Positions 18,009 to 25,617 of a stretch of DNA of 64,000 nucleotides are shown here, piece after piece. Positions within the stretch are counted from its first letter, which is position 1, and each line of letters begins with the position of its first letter. The stretch is taken from contig NZ_CP043028.1 of NCBI RefSeq assembly GCF_008935055.1, positions 2,882,501 to 2,946,500 on the forward strand, in the 5' to 3' direction. The notes beneath the pieces are model-generated. The model saw only the letters and a program-made list of their open reading frames with translations. It was not told the origin of the DNA and searched no databases. Both the position numbers and the translations under genes were made by a program. Source of the stretch: Pseudobutyrivibrio xylanivorans (lineage in GTDB: Bacteria; Bacillota; Clostridia; Lachnospirales; Lachnospiraceae).

Positions 18009-20264
18009 CTAACTTCTTGGATACACTGCTACCACTTTCTTTTTACTTGTAGGGATAGAGGTTATTATCAAAAGTAAGCCTACCAAGAAGATTAAAAATG
18101 CCATATACATCATGTAAGAATCATCATCTCCTGTTTTAGGCATATCCTTTGCTGCACTGGCCGTAGAACCTTGGGCGGACTGCACGGCAGGCGCAGGCGC
18201 TGCCCCAGCGGGAGCCGACACTGATGTAGCTGCAGCGGATTGTGCTGGCTGAGCAGGTGCGGGTGCACTACTGCTCTGAGAAGAAGATGAGCTACTTTGA
18301 AAGCCTGATGAAGGTGCGCCACCGCCTGAAGGCTGTGCACTTCCACTTCCACCGCTATCTCCTGAGCCCCCGCCACTTGAAGGCTGTGTGCCACCTCCAC
18401 TGTTGCCACCTGAACCTCCACCTGAATCACCAGATTCGCTACTACCATTTGGTGTATAAACTAGAGCATATTCTGAAAAGTGAGTGGTGGTAAACTGAAC
18501 ATACTTCCCCCCATTTACCTCTACTATAGTTGTGTCAAAAGTCTCAAGACTTCCATCAGAATTAATGCCAACGACTTTAATCGTTCCCTTGCTTACATCC
18601 ATAAGTAATGGAATAGACATCGTTATAGTACAGCTTCCAAAATCACTTACAGCATTTCCAGTACCATCAACCAAAGAAAAATTAACAGGCACTAAATAAT
18701 CCGAATTGGTAATGGTCAATAATGTTTGAAAGGCAGCTCCATCTGATTCAGAAACCTTCAGCTTGTAGGAGCCATTTCCATTGCTTACATTTGCTGATTG
18801 CACAGAAAACGGCTTTTTTATGTAATCCCTATCGTCAGATACTATTACACCCGACTCCCCAGTTCCATCTATAGCAACAAATTTTATTTGAACATCACTT
18901 GGATGAGTAGCATTAAAATTAGTCACATATTGTTCTGCTGTACTACCTGTGTATCCAAGAATTGTTAAATCATGGCACCTTCTATGATCATAAAAATCTT
19001 CATAAGGATTTATACTCTCATCTTCGAATACCAAATCCTTGTTATTCACAATAATTGACGTTGACCATCTAGTACTATTAGTTGACGCACAATAAAAAGC
19101 ATTCTTTTTTAATTCTTTCTGAGCCTCTGTCAATGTAATGCTGCTAAATGATTCTAATATAAATGTTTTAGACGGAACTGTAGACATAGCACTAGGAACT
19201 GCCACATCACATGGTGTAAAATATGCACCGAGAAAAGCATCCTCTCCAACCTGTTGCAATGAATCTGGAAGTGAAAAATCATATATATCTCTATGCCAAA
19301 AAACACGTTCAGCCATACTTGTGATAGTCTCAGGATAACTAATTGTGCTCTTATCGACAGGAACATATAACAATGTGCTTTGCGCTTTGTCGTACACACA
19401 CCCATCATATGAACTTAAATAAGGATTATTCTCATCAACTATAATATCTTTACAATTAAATGCATCAAATATTCCTGAATAATAACCATCAAAAAACTCC
19501 TCACCGCACCATCTTGATAAATTAAATGTAGATGGTAAAAAAATTCGTTCTGTACCATCAGTTGAAATTAAATTTATCTGATAATTACATGATAATGAAC
19601 CAATCAGCTCCGATACAGTAACAACCCCTTCCGGGATGTGCATGTCACCAGTTATATTTTTTGTATTTGTGAGTAATACCCCATTTTCTACTATAAATTC
19701 AGGTTTACTAGATGTACTGTCATTGACTTTCCCGAAAAAGACAACCCCCTTATTGAATATATCATCCTGAACAGTAAACACATCTACATCTAAATCAAAT
19801 TTTCCGTCAACAATTCTATATTCTCGCGTATATTCATCAATAGCGGCATTATTACTCCTTACAAACATACTTTTATCTTCACCTACTGAGGGAATATCAA
19901 ATTTACTTGGTACAGGAAGCATAATTCTAGGATACTTCTCCAATCCATAAACTTCATTCCCTGAAGCATCCAACGCCCTTATTTTTATTCCAAAATAGTT
20001 GTCATAATATGTGGAAACCCAGGTCTCATCAGGTATTGTATAGTCCTCTATCTCGATGCTAGCTACAGTATAACCTTCTGACACCTCACCATCATAAAAT
20101 TTCACACTTGCCGTAGCTCCGTCAAATTCAGGAAATGAGCTTTTATTTACTACCTGAATATTTAAAGAATCCGCCTTTACATCCCTTGGCATTATAAGCA
20201 TGATTACAGAAAGGACTACCAATGAAAATCCTAATATTCTCTTAAGTAATCTTAGTTTTCTCAT
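18009..20264 (-). CDS. Cell-wall-anchored LRR (BspA-like) surface protein with MPKTG sorting signal
   Basis: The 751-residue product has a signal peptide (hydrophobic to about residue 30, cleavage near VKADS), then an N-terminal beta-rich region. A BspA/LRR_5-like part at about residues 205-360 includes DENNPYLSSYDGCVYD and FSLPDSLQQVGEDAF. A second beta-domain runs to about 610, followed by a Ser/Gly/Pro/Ala-rich wall-spanning linker (about 610-705). The C-terminal sorting signal is MPKTGDD, a hydrophobic helix and a short tail ending KKKVVAVYPRS. It should be linked to peptidoglycan by the co-encoded sortase, whose stop overlaps this start as ATGA. Ligand is unknown; adhesion or carbohydrate contact is a guess from the family. 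Confidence 0.85.
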   Translation of the reverse strand: MRKLRLLKRILGFSLVVLSVIMLIMPRDVKADSLNIQVVNKSSFPEFDGATASVKFYDGEVSEGYTVASIEIEDYTIPDETWVSTYYDNYFGIKIRALDASGNEVYGLEKYPRIMLPVPSKFDIPSVGEDKSMFVRSNNAAIDEYTREYRIVDGKFDLDVDVFTVQDDIFNKGVVFFGKVNDSTSSKPEFIVENGVLLTNTKNITGDMHIPEGVVTVSELIGSLSCNYQINLISTDGTERIFLPSTFNLSRWCGEEFFDGYYSGIFDAFNCKDIIVDENNPYLSSYDGCVYDKAQSTLLYVPVDKSTISYPETITSMAERVFWHRDIYDFSLPDSLQQVGEDAFLGAYFTPCDVAVPSAMSTVPSKTFILESFSSITLTEAQKELKKNAFYCASTNSTRWSTSIIVNNKDLVFEDESINPYEDFYDHRRCHDLTILGYTGSTAEQYVTNFNATHPSDVQIKFVAIDGTGESGVIVSDDRDYIKKPFSVQSANVSNGNGSYKLKVSESDGAAFQTLLTITNSDYLVPVNFSLVDGTGNAVSDFGSCTITMSIPLLMDVSKGTIKVVGINSDGSLETFDTTIVEVNGGKYVQFTTTHFSEYALVYTPNGSSESGDSGGGSGGNSGGGTQPSSGGGSGDSGGSGSAQPSGGGAPSSGFQSSSSSSQSSSAPAPAQPAQSAAATSVSAPAGAAPAPAVQSAQGSTASAAKDMPKTGDDDSYMMYMAFLIFLVGLLLIITSIPTSKKKVVAVYPRS

Positions 20265-21148
20265 TTTTCTTCCCTCCCAACTATAACCAGCCTGCCATTT
20301 TTCTTTGAATACTCACAGGTGGACAAGGTAACCAGCTTATCTCCCCATGAAGCTGTTACTCCTGTATCATAAAGTGCTATTTCCTTTATACCTTCTATAT
20401 ACTCATCAAAGCTGTGGGTATCATTGATTTGAATATATTCATAGTATTCAAAATCTGTAGTCTCATCATTGTAAACAGATGAGCGAAATACAGCCATTAT
20501 CTCATAAGTTCGATTTTCATATAATGTTGATATCTCTATCTGAGGATGTGAAATATAATAGTCCTCATCCGTATAATATTTTAAGGTGCCAAACATAGCT
20601 CCAGATTTCTTATTGTGACCATGAATTAGCCAATTCACATCATCACCGCTAGGATTACATCTTTTATCCAGAACCAGAAGTCCGTTTTTGTCTTCCTCCT
20701 TGCCAAAATTATGAGAAAGATAATAGTCATTATCTCCATCTAAGTACATTATTGGATAACTGATCTCTGTATCCGGAATTGAAAGCCATCCTGCTATATC
20801 AGAGTTCTGTTCATAAAGCTCCGCAAATTTAGGGAGTATTTGAGGTTCAGGTTCTACCACAACTTCACTCTTTGCATTTTCTATATCATATGCCATTTTT
20901 TCAATGGCTTGCTCCATTTCCGCTATTTGTGTTTGAAGATCTTCAACCTCCTTTTTATGAACATATACTTTGTATCCTCTATAGCCCAGAGTCCCCACCA
21001 TTACAAGTAGTCCTAAACATACCGGAAAAAGCAAAAACCTAATCAGACGTTTACGTCTCTTTGATAAAATATACCTTTTTTCATAATGAATAGCTGGTTG
21101 CGTATTATTCACTGTAATATCCTCAACATGCTGTTCAATAAACCCCAT
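20261..21148 (-). CDS. Class B sortase
   Basis: This 295-residue transpeptidase anchors surface proteins to the wall. It has a cytoplasmic lead, a membrane helix at about residues 38-57, a coiled stretch, then the sortase beta-barrel. The catalytic histidine is in WLIHGHN, cysteine in TLSTCEY and arginine in NGRLVIVGR. Length and insertions fit class B. An IS terminus begins 16 bp upstream of the ATG at 21148, and I see no good ribosome site there. A GTG at 21112 with GAGGAT upstream is an alternative start, and the insertion may have replaced the original 5' region. Its only visible substrate is the adjacent MPKTG protein. Confidence 0.88.
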   Translation of the reverse strand: MGFIEQHVEDITVNNTQPAIHYEKRYILSKRRKRLIRFLLFPVCLGLLVMVGTLGYRGYKVYVHKKEVEDLQTQIAEMEQAIEKMAYDIENAKSEVVVEPEPQILPKFAELYEQNSDIAGWLSIPDTEISYPIMYLDGDNDYYLSHNFGKEEDKNGLLVLDKRCNPSGDDVNWLIHGHNKKSGAMFGTLKYYTDEDYYISHPQIEISTLYENRTYEIMAVFRSSVYNDETTDFEYYEYIQINDTHSFDEYIEGIKEIALYDTGVTASWGDKLVTLSTCEYSKKNGRLVIVGREEK

Positions 21149-21222
21149 AAGTCATAAAGTTTATTAGGCGTTTGCAAAACGCCACAAGCCGCGTAAATGC
21201 GGCATTTTTTGTTAACTAAAAA

Positions 21223-21297
21223 AGAATAACTCCTCACTGATATGGTACAATAGAATTGACGAGAAACCACTGTACTAACCAAGGAAGGAGTTATTCT
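21223..21297 (+). promoter_or_regulatory. Inverted repeat around the transposase promoter that can hide its ribosome site
   Basis: AGAATAACTCCT (21223-21234) and AGGAGTTATTCT (21286-21297) are perfect complements. The right arm contains the AGGAG ribosome site, 7-8 nt before the ATG at 21305. A TATGGTACAAT -10-like box at 21241-21251 lies between the arms, so only transcripts entering from outside contain both arms and fold the site shut. Confidence 0.65.
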
Positions 21298-21304
21298 GAT
21301 ATAT

Positions 21305-22777
21305 ATGATACCATATAAACAGCTTTCTTTGGCTGATATTTATTCAGACTGCCAAGATAAACTTGAAAATGACAAGCCTGCGTTTCTGGCTCTATTAGAA
21401 ACCTATATCAATCTTGATGAAATTATCCCGATTTCTTTCAGAAATCATTTCTATGCATCAACGGGCAGAACCCGTAAATACCCTTTGCAAGCGCTACTTT
21501 GGGCGCTTATTATTCAGCGGATTTTTTCTATTCCAACTGACCAGCTCTTACTGACTTTTCTTAGCTATTCAAAACCACTTAGAGAATTCTGTGGTTTCAC
21601 AAAAGTTCCAGATGCTTCCAAAATAACTCGTTTTAAACAAGACTTTCTCAATGATTTGCAACTCGTCTTCGATAATCTCGTTGATGTTACAGAGCCTATC
21701 TGTCAGGCCATAGATGCTGCTAAAGCTGACATGACAATATTTGACTCATCTGGCATTGAAGCTTTTGTTACTGAAAGCAATCCCAAGTATGCCAACCGTA
21801 TAGTTAAGCAGTTAAAAGCTTATGCTAAAAATAATGGCTTCGATAAAGGTTATGATCCATACAAAGCAGCCTACGGTTCAATGCCTAGTCATGCATCTGC
21901 TAATCCATAAATAAAACAACTATATATAAATGGTCATTTCTGTTATGTTTTCAAGTTTGGAATTGTGACGAACGGTTTAGGTATTGTTCGCCATATTTCC
22001 TTCTATAACAAAGATTTCATGGCATCTCATCCTGAGATAATCGTCGAGAAGAAATCAGATTCTCCTGACGAAGATAAATGTGTTCACGATGCGAAACTTT
22101 TAATCCCAACACTTAAGGATTTCTTTGATAAGCACCCTTTGATTAACCCAAAGACTTTTCTTGGAGATGCTGCATTTGATTCAGCGCTCCTATACAAAGA
22201 GTTACTAACTGGCAATACCTTTGGCAAAGATGCTCATTTCTCAAAAGCATATATTCCACTGAATGCGAGGTCAGGAATCAAAAATCCTGATTGTAAAATA
22301 AATGTAGATGGAATACCTTGTTGCCCTAATGATGATAGTCTTCCAATGAAATTTGAAAGTTCATCAACCAGAAAGAATGGGCTTGTTCGATTCAAGTTTG
22401 TATGCCCAAAAATCAAATATGTCTATGATAAAAACACAAAGAAATCGCATCGCAAATGCCTATGTGATAATCCATGTACATCATCCTCTTGCGGTCGAAT
22501 GATTCATATCTATCCCGAAAAAGATCTTAGAGCTTATCCAGGAGCTATTCGTGGAACCCAAGAATGGGAATCAACTTATAAAATTAGGACCGCGGTTGAG
22601 CGAGACATTAATCACATCAAAGAAAACCTTTGCCTTGCTGGACGCAGAACTCAAAACGAAAAAACTCTTCATGCTGATCTGATACTTGCTGGAATAACTC
22701 AGCTTGTAACTGTCATTTTGGCTGATAAAATTAACCACCATGAATTTGTCCGTAGCCTGAAACCTTTAATCGCTTAG
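21305..22777 (+). pseudogene. IS1182-like transposase interrupted by one in-frame stop
   Basis: Two open segments, 21305-21910 and 21965-22777, lie in the same frame. Translation continues sensibly across the TAA at 21908-21910 (SANP-stop-IKQLYINGHFCY), so a single nonsense change, probably from a glutamate codon, divides an otherwise intact protein of about 490 residues. The N-terminal part is DUF772-like (PLQALLWALIIQRIF). The DDE domain includes TIFDSSGIEAF, FLGDAAFDS and the late TAVERDINHIKENL. A cysteine-rich insert lies at CDNPCTSSSCG. It is probably inactive unless the stop is read through. Confidence 0.85.
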
Positions 22778-22915
22778 GACTTACCAACTTCATAAGTCAG
22801 GCTTATTTAGTGCGCCTAAAATTATCTTTCAAAAGTAATTCCGCGCCTATGCGCGAAATATCCGATTTTATAATCAAGATTGCGGACGAGCGTCAGCGAG
22901 TTTCGCAATTACCTA

Positions 22916-22926
22916 TTATTTAAAAA
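22916..22926 (+). repeat. Right copy of the 11-bp direct repeat flanking the composite element
   Basis: TTATTTAAAAA directly follows the CCTA terminus and is identical to 17301-17311. Confidence 0.75.
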
Positions 22927-22949
22927 TTATACCATAGTGCCTAACTATG
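22926..22949 (-). promoter_or_regulatory. Stranded extended -10 promoter and palindrome, probably once serving the PPTase gene
   Basis: On the minus strand TGGTATAAT is an extended -10 box (TATAAT at 22926-22931) that would read into the transposon's right end. Joining the two flanks at the 11-bp repeat puts it about 30 bp before the phosphopantetheinyl transferase start. The spacer holds a perfect CATAGT-5-ACTATG palindrome (22933-22938/22944-22949), operator-like. A second palindrome, AATTGT-2-ACAATT, lies at 22961-22974. Confidence 0.5.
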
Positions 22950-23051
22950 TGTGGTAAAATAATTGTGAACAATTGTTACTATTCCATTATGAATGTGGGT
23001 GGAGTTACTGTGAATAGTAACTTATCTATAGTTGGGGAGGCTGTGAGTTCT

Positions 23052-24212
23052 ATGAGATTTCTTATCTTTGAAATGAAAACAGTATGCTACAATTCATATC
23101 TTTATTTTGGTGACTCTCTTGGTGAGGCTCTTACAAAGCTTGGCCACCAGGTGGAATATTTCAAGGTTGATGAAGATGCTCTAGATGATTTAGAGCAATA
23201 TATTGGCAAAAGCTACGATGCTCTCATAGATTTCAATTCTGACCTACCTCGGGCACTTATGGATGACGATTCTTACTTCTTAGACCATGTGGATGCACCA
23301 TTTTTTGATGTAATTTTAGATCATCCACTATATCATCATGATACGCTTAAGCATAAGCTCAATAATTTTCATGTAGTATGCCTTGATTCACTCCACAAGG
23401 CTTATATCGAAAAATACTATCCACACATTAAATCTGTAACTGTAACCCCTATGACTGGCGAGCTTGCCTTTGGTCATGATTCAATTGACTGGGACAATTG
23501 GGAATTGCGACCTTATGATATTCTCTTTTCTGGCACCTATACTGACCCTGTCAGAATCGAAACAGCCATTAATAAAATGCCAGAAATAATCTCAGAAAAC
23601 GTATATACGTTAATTGATATGATGAAAGCAGATAGCACTATGACCATAGAGGCTGCCGTAGATATTCTTGTGGAAAACGAATTCTATGAATACATCAATT
23701 CAGATAAGCCATTACACACCCAGACCTTTTATTTGGCTGATACGTATATACGCTGTCTAAATAGAAAGAAGCTTGTGCAGGCACTGGATAGAACCGGATA
23801 TGAATTCCATTTATTTGGTGCATTGTGGGAAGAACTAAACCTAAAACACGCCGAGCTTCACAGAGAAATACCATTCAATCTCACCTTTACCGTATTTGCG
23901 AAGTCAAAAATCAGTGTAAATATTATGCCAAACTTTAAAGCAGGAAGCCACGACCGTGTCTTCTCAGGTCAGTTAAATGGAGCTGTTTCTCTTACAGACT
24001 CTACTACGCTCTTACAAAGCGAATATAAAGATAATCAAAGCATCCTATTTTACAGCTTAGATGACATTGATGCCGTAACTGAAAAGGTAAACTCTGCCCT
24101 TTCAGACCCTTCTAATCTCAAAAAAATAGCCCAGGCAGGCTACGACATAGCGTCGATAAACCATACCTGGGATAATATTGCACATAAAATATTATTCACA
24201 ATTAAGAATTAA
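23052..24212 (+). CDS. CgeB-like glycosyltransferase family protein
   Basis: The product has about 386 residues. It resembles CgeB/DUF3880 proteins with a C-terminal Glyco_trans_1_2 domain (FAKSKISVNIMPNFKAGSHDRVFSGQLNGAVSLTD, followed by YSLDDIDAVTEKV). The N-terminal half begins MRFLIFEMKTVCYNSYLYFGDSLGEAL. It probably transfers a nucleotide-activated sugar to an unknown acceptor in the cytoplasm. I start at ATG 23052 with GGGGAGG 11 nt upstream; the longer frame back to 22947 lacks a site. Its stop overlaps that of the convergent aldolase gene by 4 bp. Before the insertion at 17312-22915 it was apparently divergent from the phosphopantetheinyl transferase gene. Confidence 0.7.
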   Translation: MRFLIFEMKTVCYNSYLYFGDSLGEALTKLGHQVEYFKVDEDALDDLEQYIGKSYDALIDFNSDLPRALMDDDSYFLDHVDAPFFDVILDHPLYHHDTLKHKLNNFHVVCLDSLHKAYIEKYYPHIKSVTVTPMTGELAFGHDSIDWDNWELRPYDILFSGTYTDPVRIETAINKMPEIISENVYTLIDMMKADSTMTIEAAVDILVENEFYEYINSDKPLHTQTFYLADTYIRCLNRKKLVQALDRTGYEFHLFGALWEELNLKHAELHREIPFNLTFTVFAKSKISVNIMPNFKAGSHDRVFSGQLNGAVSLTDSTTLLQSEYKDNQSILFYSLDDIDAVTEKVNSALSDPSNLKKIAQAGYDIASINHTWDNIAHKILFTIKN

Positions 24213-25183
24213 TCTATATTCTGCATTTCCTGATAAAAATTGAAGTAATCCTTACGACCCTGTTTCGTAAATTCAATAGCTGTACGTGGGTGCTGGTTCA
24301 AAAGGCCTGTTGCAAGGTACTGCATATCGTAGCCCCAAACAACTCCCTGTTCCTTAAGCGGAAGCATATAGTCTTCTACGAACTTAATTGCATAGCGCTC
24401 TTTATATTTTGGATTCTTGAGGAAGCCAAGTAAAAGCTCCATGGCACAGTTTCCAGCGCCACGTCCCATAGAACAATATGTTCCGTCAAGGTAATCAACA
24501 TCATCACCAACAGCCTCTATAGTATTTGCGAATGCAAGCTTCTGATTGTCGTGAGCATGCATACCAACCTTCTTACCATATTTAGCGGCTGCGTTGCAGT
24601 AAACATCTGCGATACGCTCAATCTGTTCTGGATAGAGTGAACCGTAGCTATCTACAATATAAATGCAGGAAATTGGAGTCTGGCAAACAATATCAAGAGC
24701 AGCCTTTACATCCTCCATTGATGCAGTAGAGATAGCCATAATATTACAGGTTGTCTCGTAGCCCTTCTTGTCAGCATCTTCTATCATTTCGATAGCACCT
24801 GGTAACTGGTGAAGATAGGTTGCCACACGAATCAAATCAACAGGGCTTTCAGCCTTTGGGTGAATATCCTCCTTGTAGTTGCAACGGCCAACATCAGCCA
24901 TGATAGCAAGCTTTAAGTCAGTATTATTATCTCCAACTATTTTTCTAATATAGTCATCAGATGAAAACTTCCATGGTCCAAACTTCGACTCATCGAACTG
25001 CTCCTTATCAGCACGATAGCCCATTTCCATGTAGTCAACTCCCGCCTTAACATTAGTCAAATAAAGAGCCTTTGCAAACTCATCAGTGAAATAGAAATCA
25101 TTTACAAGACCTCCATCTCTCAAAGTTGCATCAACTACACGTACGCTTTCTCGCACAGCAAGAAGCTTTGAAACCTCTTTCAT
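24209..25183 (-). CDS. HMGL-like aldolase domain protein
   Basis: This TIM-barrel protein of about 324 residues belongs to the DRE-type HMG-CoA lyase/4-hydroxy-2-oxovalerate aldolase superfamily. The metal site starts with VVDATLRDGG near residue 17 and later contributes HAHD (KVGMHAHDN). YIVDSYGS and TYCSMGRGAGNCAME are also family-typical. These proteins usually perform retro-aldol or Claisen reactions on 2-keto acids. No partner dehydrogenase or cyclase gene is nearby, so the substrate is open. The start at ATG 25183 has AGGAGG 9 nt upstream. A strong promoter lies at 25240-25268, with an ISLre2 end about 30 bp beyond it. Confidence 0.78.
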   Translation of the reverse strand: MKEVSKLLAVRESVRVVDATLRDGGLVNDFYFTDEFAKALYLTNVKAGVDYMEMGYRADKEQFDESKFGPWKFSSDDYIRKIVGDNNTDLKLAIMADVGRCNYKEDIHPKAESPVDLIRVATYLHQLPGAIEMIEDADKKGYETTCNIMAISTASMEDVKAALDIVCQTPISCIYIVDSYGSLYPEQIERIADVYCNAAAKYGKKVGMHAHDNQKLAFANTIEAVGDDVDYLDGTYCSMGRGAGNCAMELLLGFLKNPKYKERYAIKFVEDYMLPLKEQGVVWGYDMQYLATGLLNQHPRTAIEFTKQGRKDYFNFYQEMQNID

Positions 25184-25239
25184 CTTTCGTATCCTCCTAA
25201 GTATGTCGTTCTGCTTTAGCAATTAAAAGTGGTAAAGTA

Positions 25240-25268
25240 ATTATAATCGTACAACAACGCAAAGTCAA
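25240..25268 (-). promoter_or_regulatory. Promoter of the HMGL-like aldolase gene
   Basis: On the minus strand TTGACT (25263-25268) and TATAAT (25240-25245) are separated by 17 bp, a near-consensus sigma-A promoter 57 bp before the start codon. Confidence 0.8.
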
Positions 25269-25442
25269 GGCAGCGTAAATTTGTACTCGGAAATCACAGA
25301 AAAGACTATCCCTGTGTTTTTGTGACAAGAATTAGATTTGTGATTATCTTACTATTTTTCTATTCTAAAAGGAAGCCCTGCTCCGCAGCCCTCTGATTTT
25401 GGTTTAAAAGCCGTACTTTTTTGTACGACAATTAATCCTTCG

Positions 25443-25553
25443 TTTGCTTGTTGATATTTTATCTGCCTTGAAATGGGTGTCAAGGACTTCAGCCTTCGGT
25501 GCGTAGCATCCTTGACTCCCATTTCTGGGCAGATACACTGTAAATCAAGCAAA
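25443..25553. repeat. Long imperfect hairpin in the 3' noncoding part of the ISLre2 element
   Basis: Four successive paired blocks are seen: 25443-25450/25546-25553, 25461-25467/25528-25534, 25470-25477/25518-25525 and 25479-25486/25509-25516. The inner three form an almost continuous stem of 23 bp. A second small hairpin, CGTAC-T6-GTACG, lies beside it at 25412-25427. It may terminate transcription or act as part of the element's end. Confidence 0.7.
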
Positions 25554-25617
25554 TGAAAGATTAGGTTTGTGCGAAGCACGTTTATTAAAGGCAACACCGT
25601 CAGGTGTTGTTTCCTTT

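Larger units (their letters stand above)
17312..22915. mobile_element. Apparent composite transposon carrying sortase and surface protein
   Basis: The 5,604-bp segment begins TAGGTATTTGCGAAACTC and ends with the inverted GAGTTTCGCAATTACCTA, and exact 11-bp direct repeats abut both ends. The left end is the 3' remnant of an IS1182-like element read on the minus strand. The right end is a nearly complete, diverged relative read on the plus strand. Both outer ends are therefore transposase-3' ends pointing outward. The cargo is a class B sortase and its LRR surface protein. The 11-bp repeat belongs to the whole unit and not to the right-hand IS alone, whose own left flank does not match. Confidence 0.65.
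21165..22915 (+). mobile_element. IS1182-like insertion sequence, 1.75 kb, transposase interrupted
   Basis: The ends TAGGCGTTTGCAAAACGC (left) and TAGGTAATTGCGAAACTC (right, minus strand) form imperfect terminal inverted repeats. Inside are a terminator hairpin reading inward (GCCGC/GCGGC plus six T at 21188-21211), a promoter, the transposase reading frame and about 135 bp of 3' noncoding DNA. Family assignment rests on the DUF772 plus DDE transposase architecture. The name is by resemblance and could be a neighbouring family. Confidence 0.75.

Noticed and set aside
18110..18448. Long open frames in other phases within the surface-protein gene
   Set aside because: They are shadows of the Ser/Gly/Pro/Ala-rich linker, with biased composition and no start signals.
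25352..25597. 81-codon minus-strand frame downstream of the ISLre2 transposase
   Set aside because: It spans the long hairpin region, lacks a ribosome site and shows no recognisable domain.
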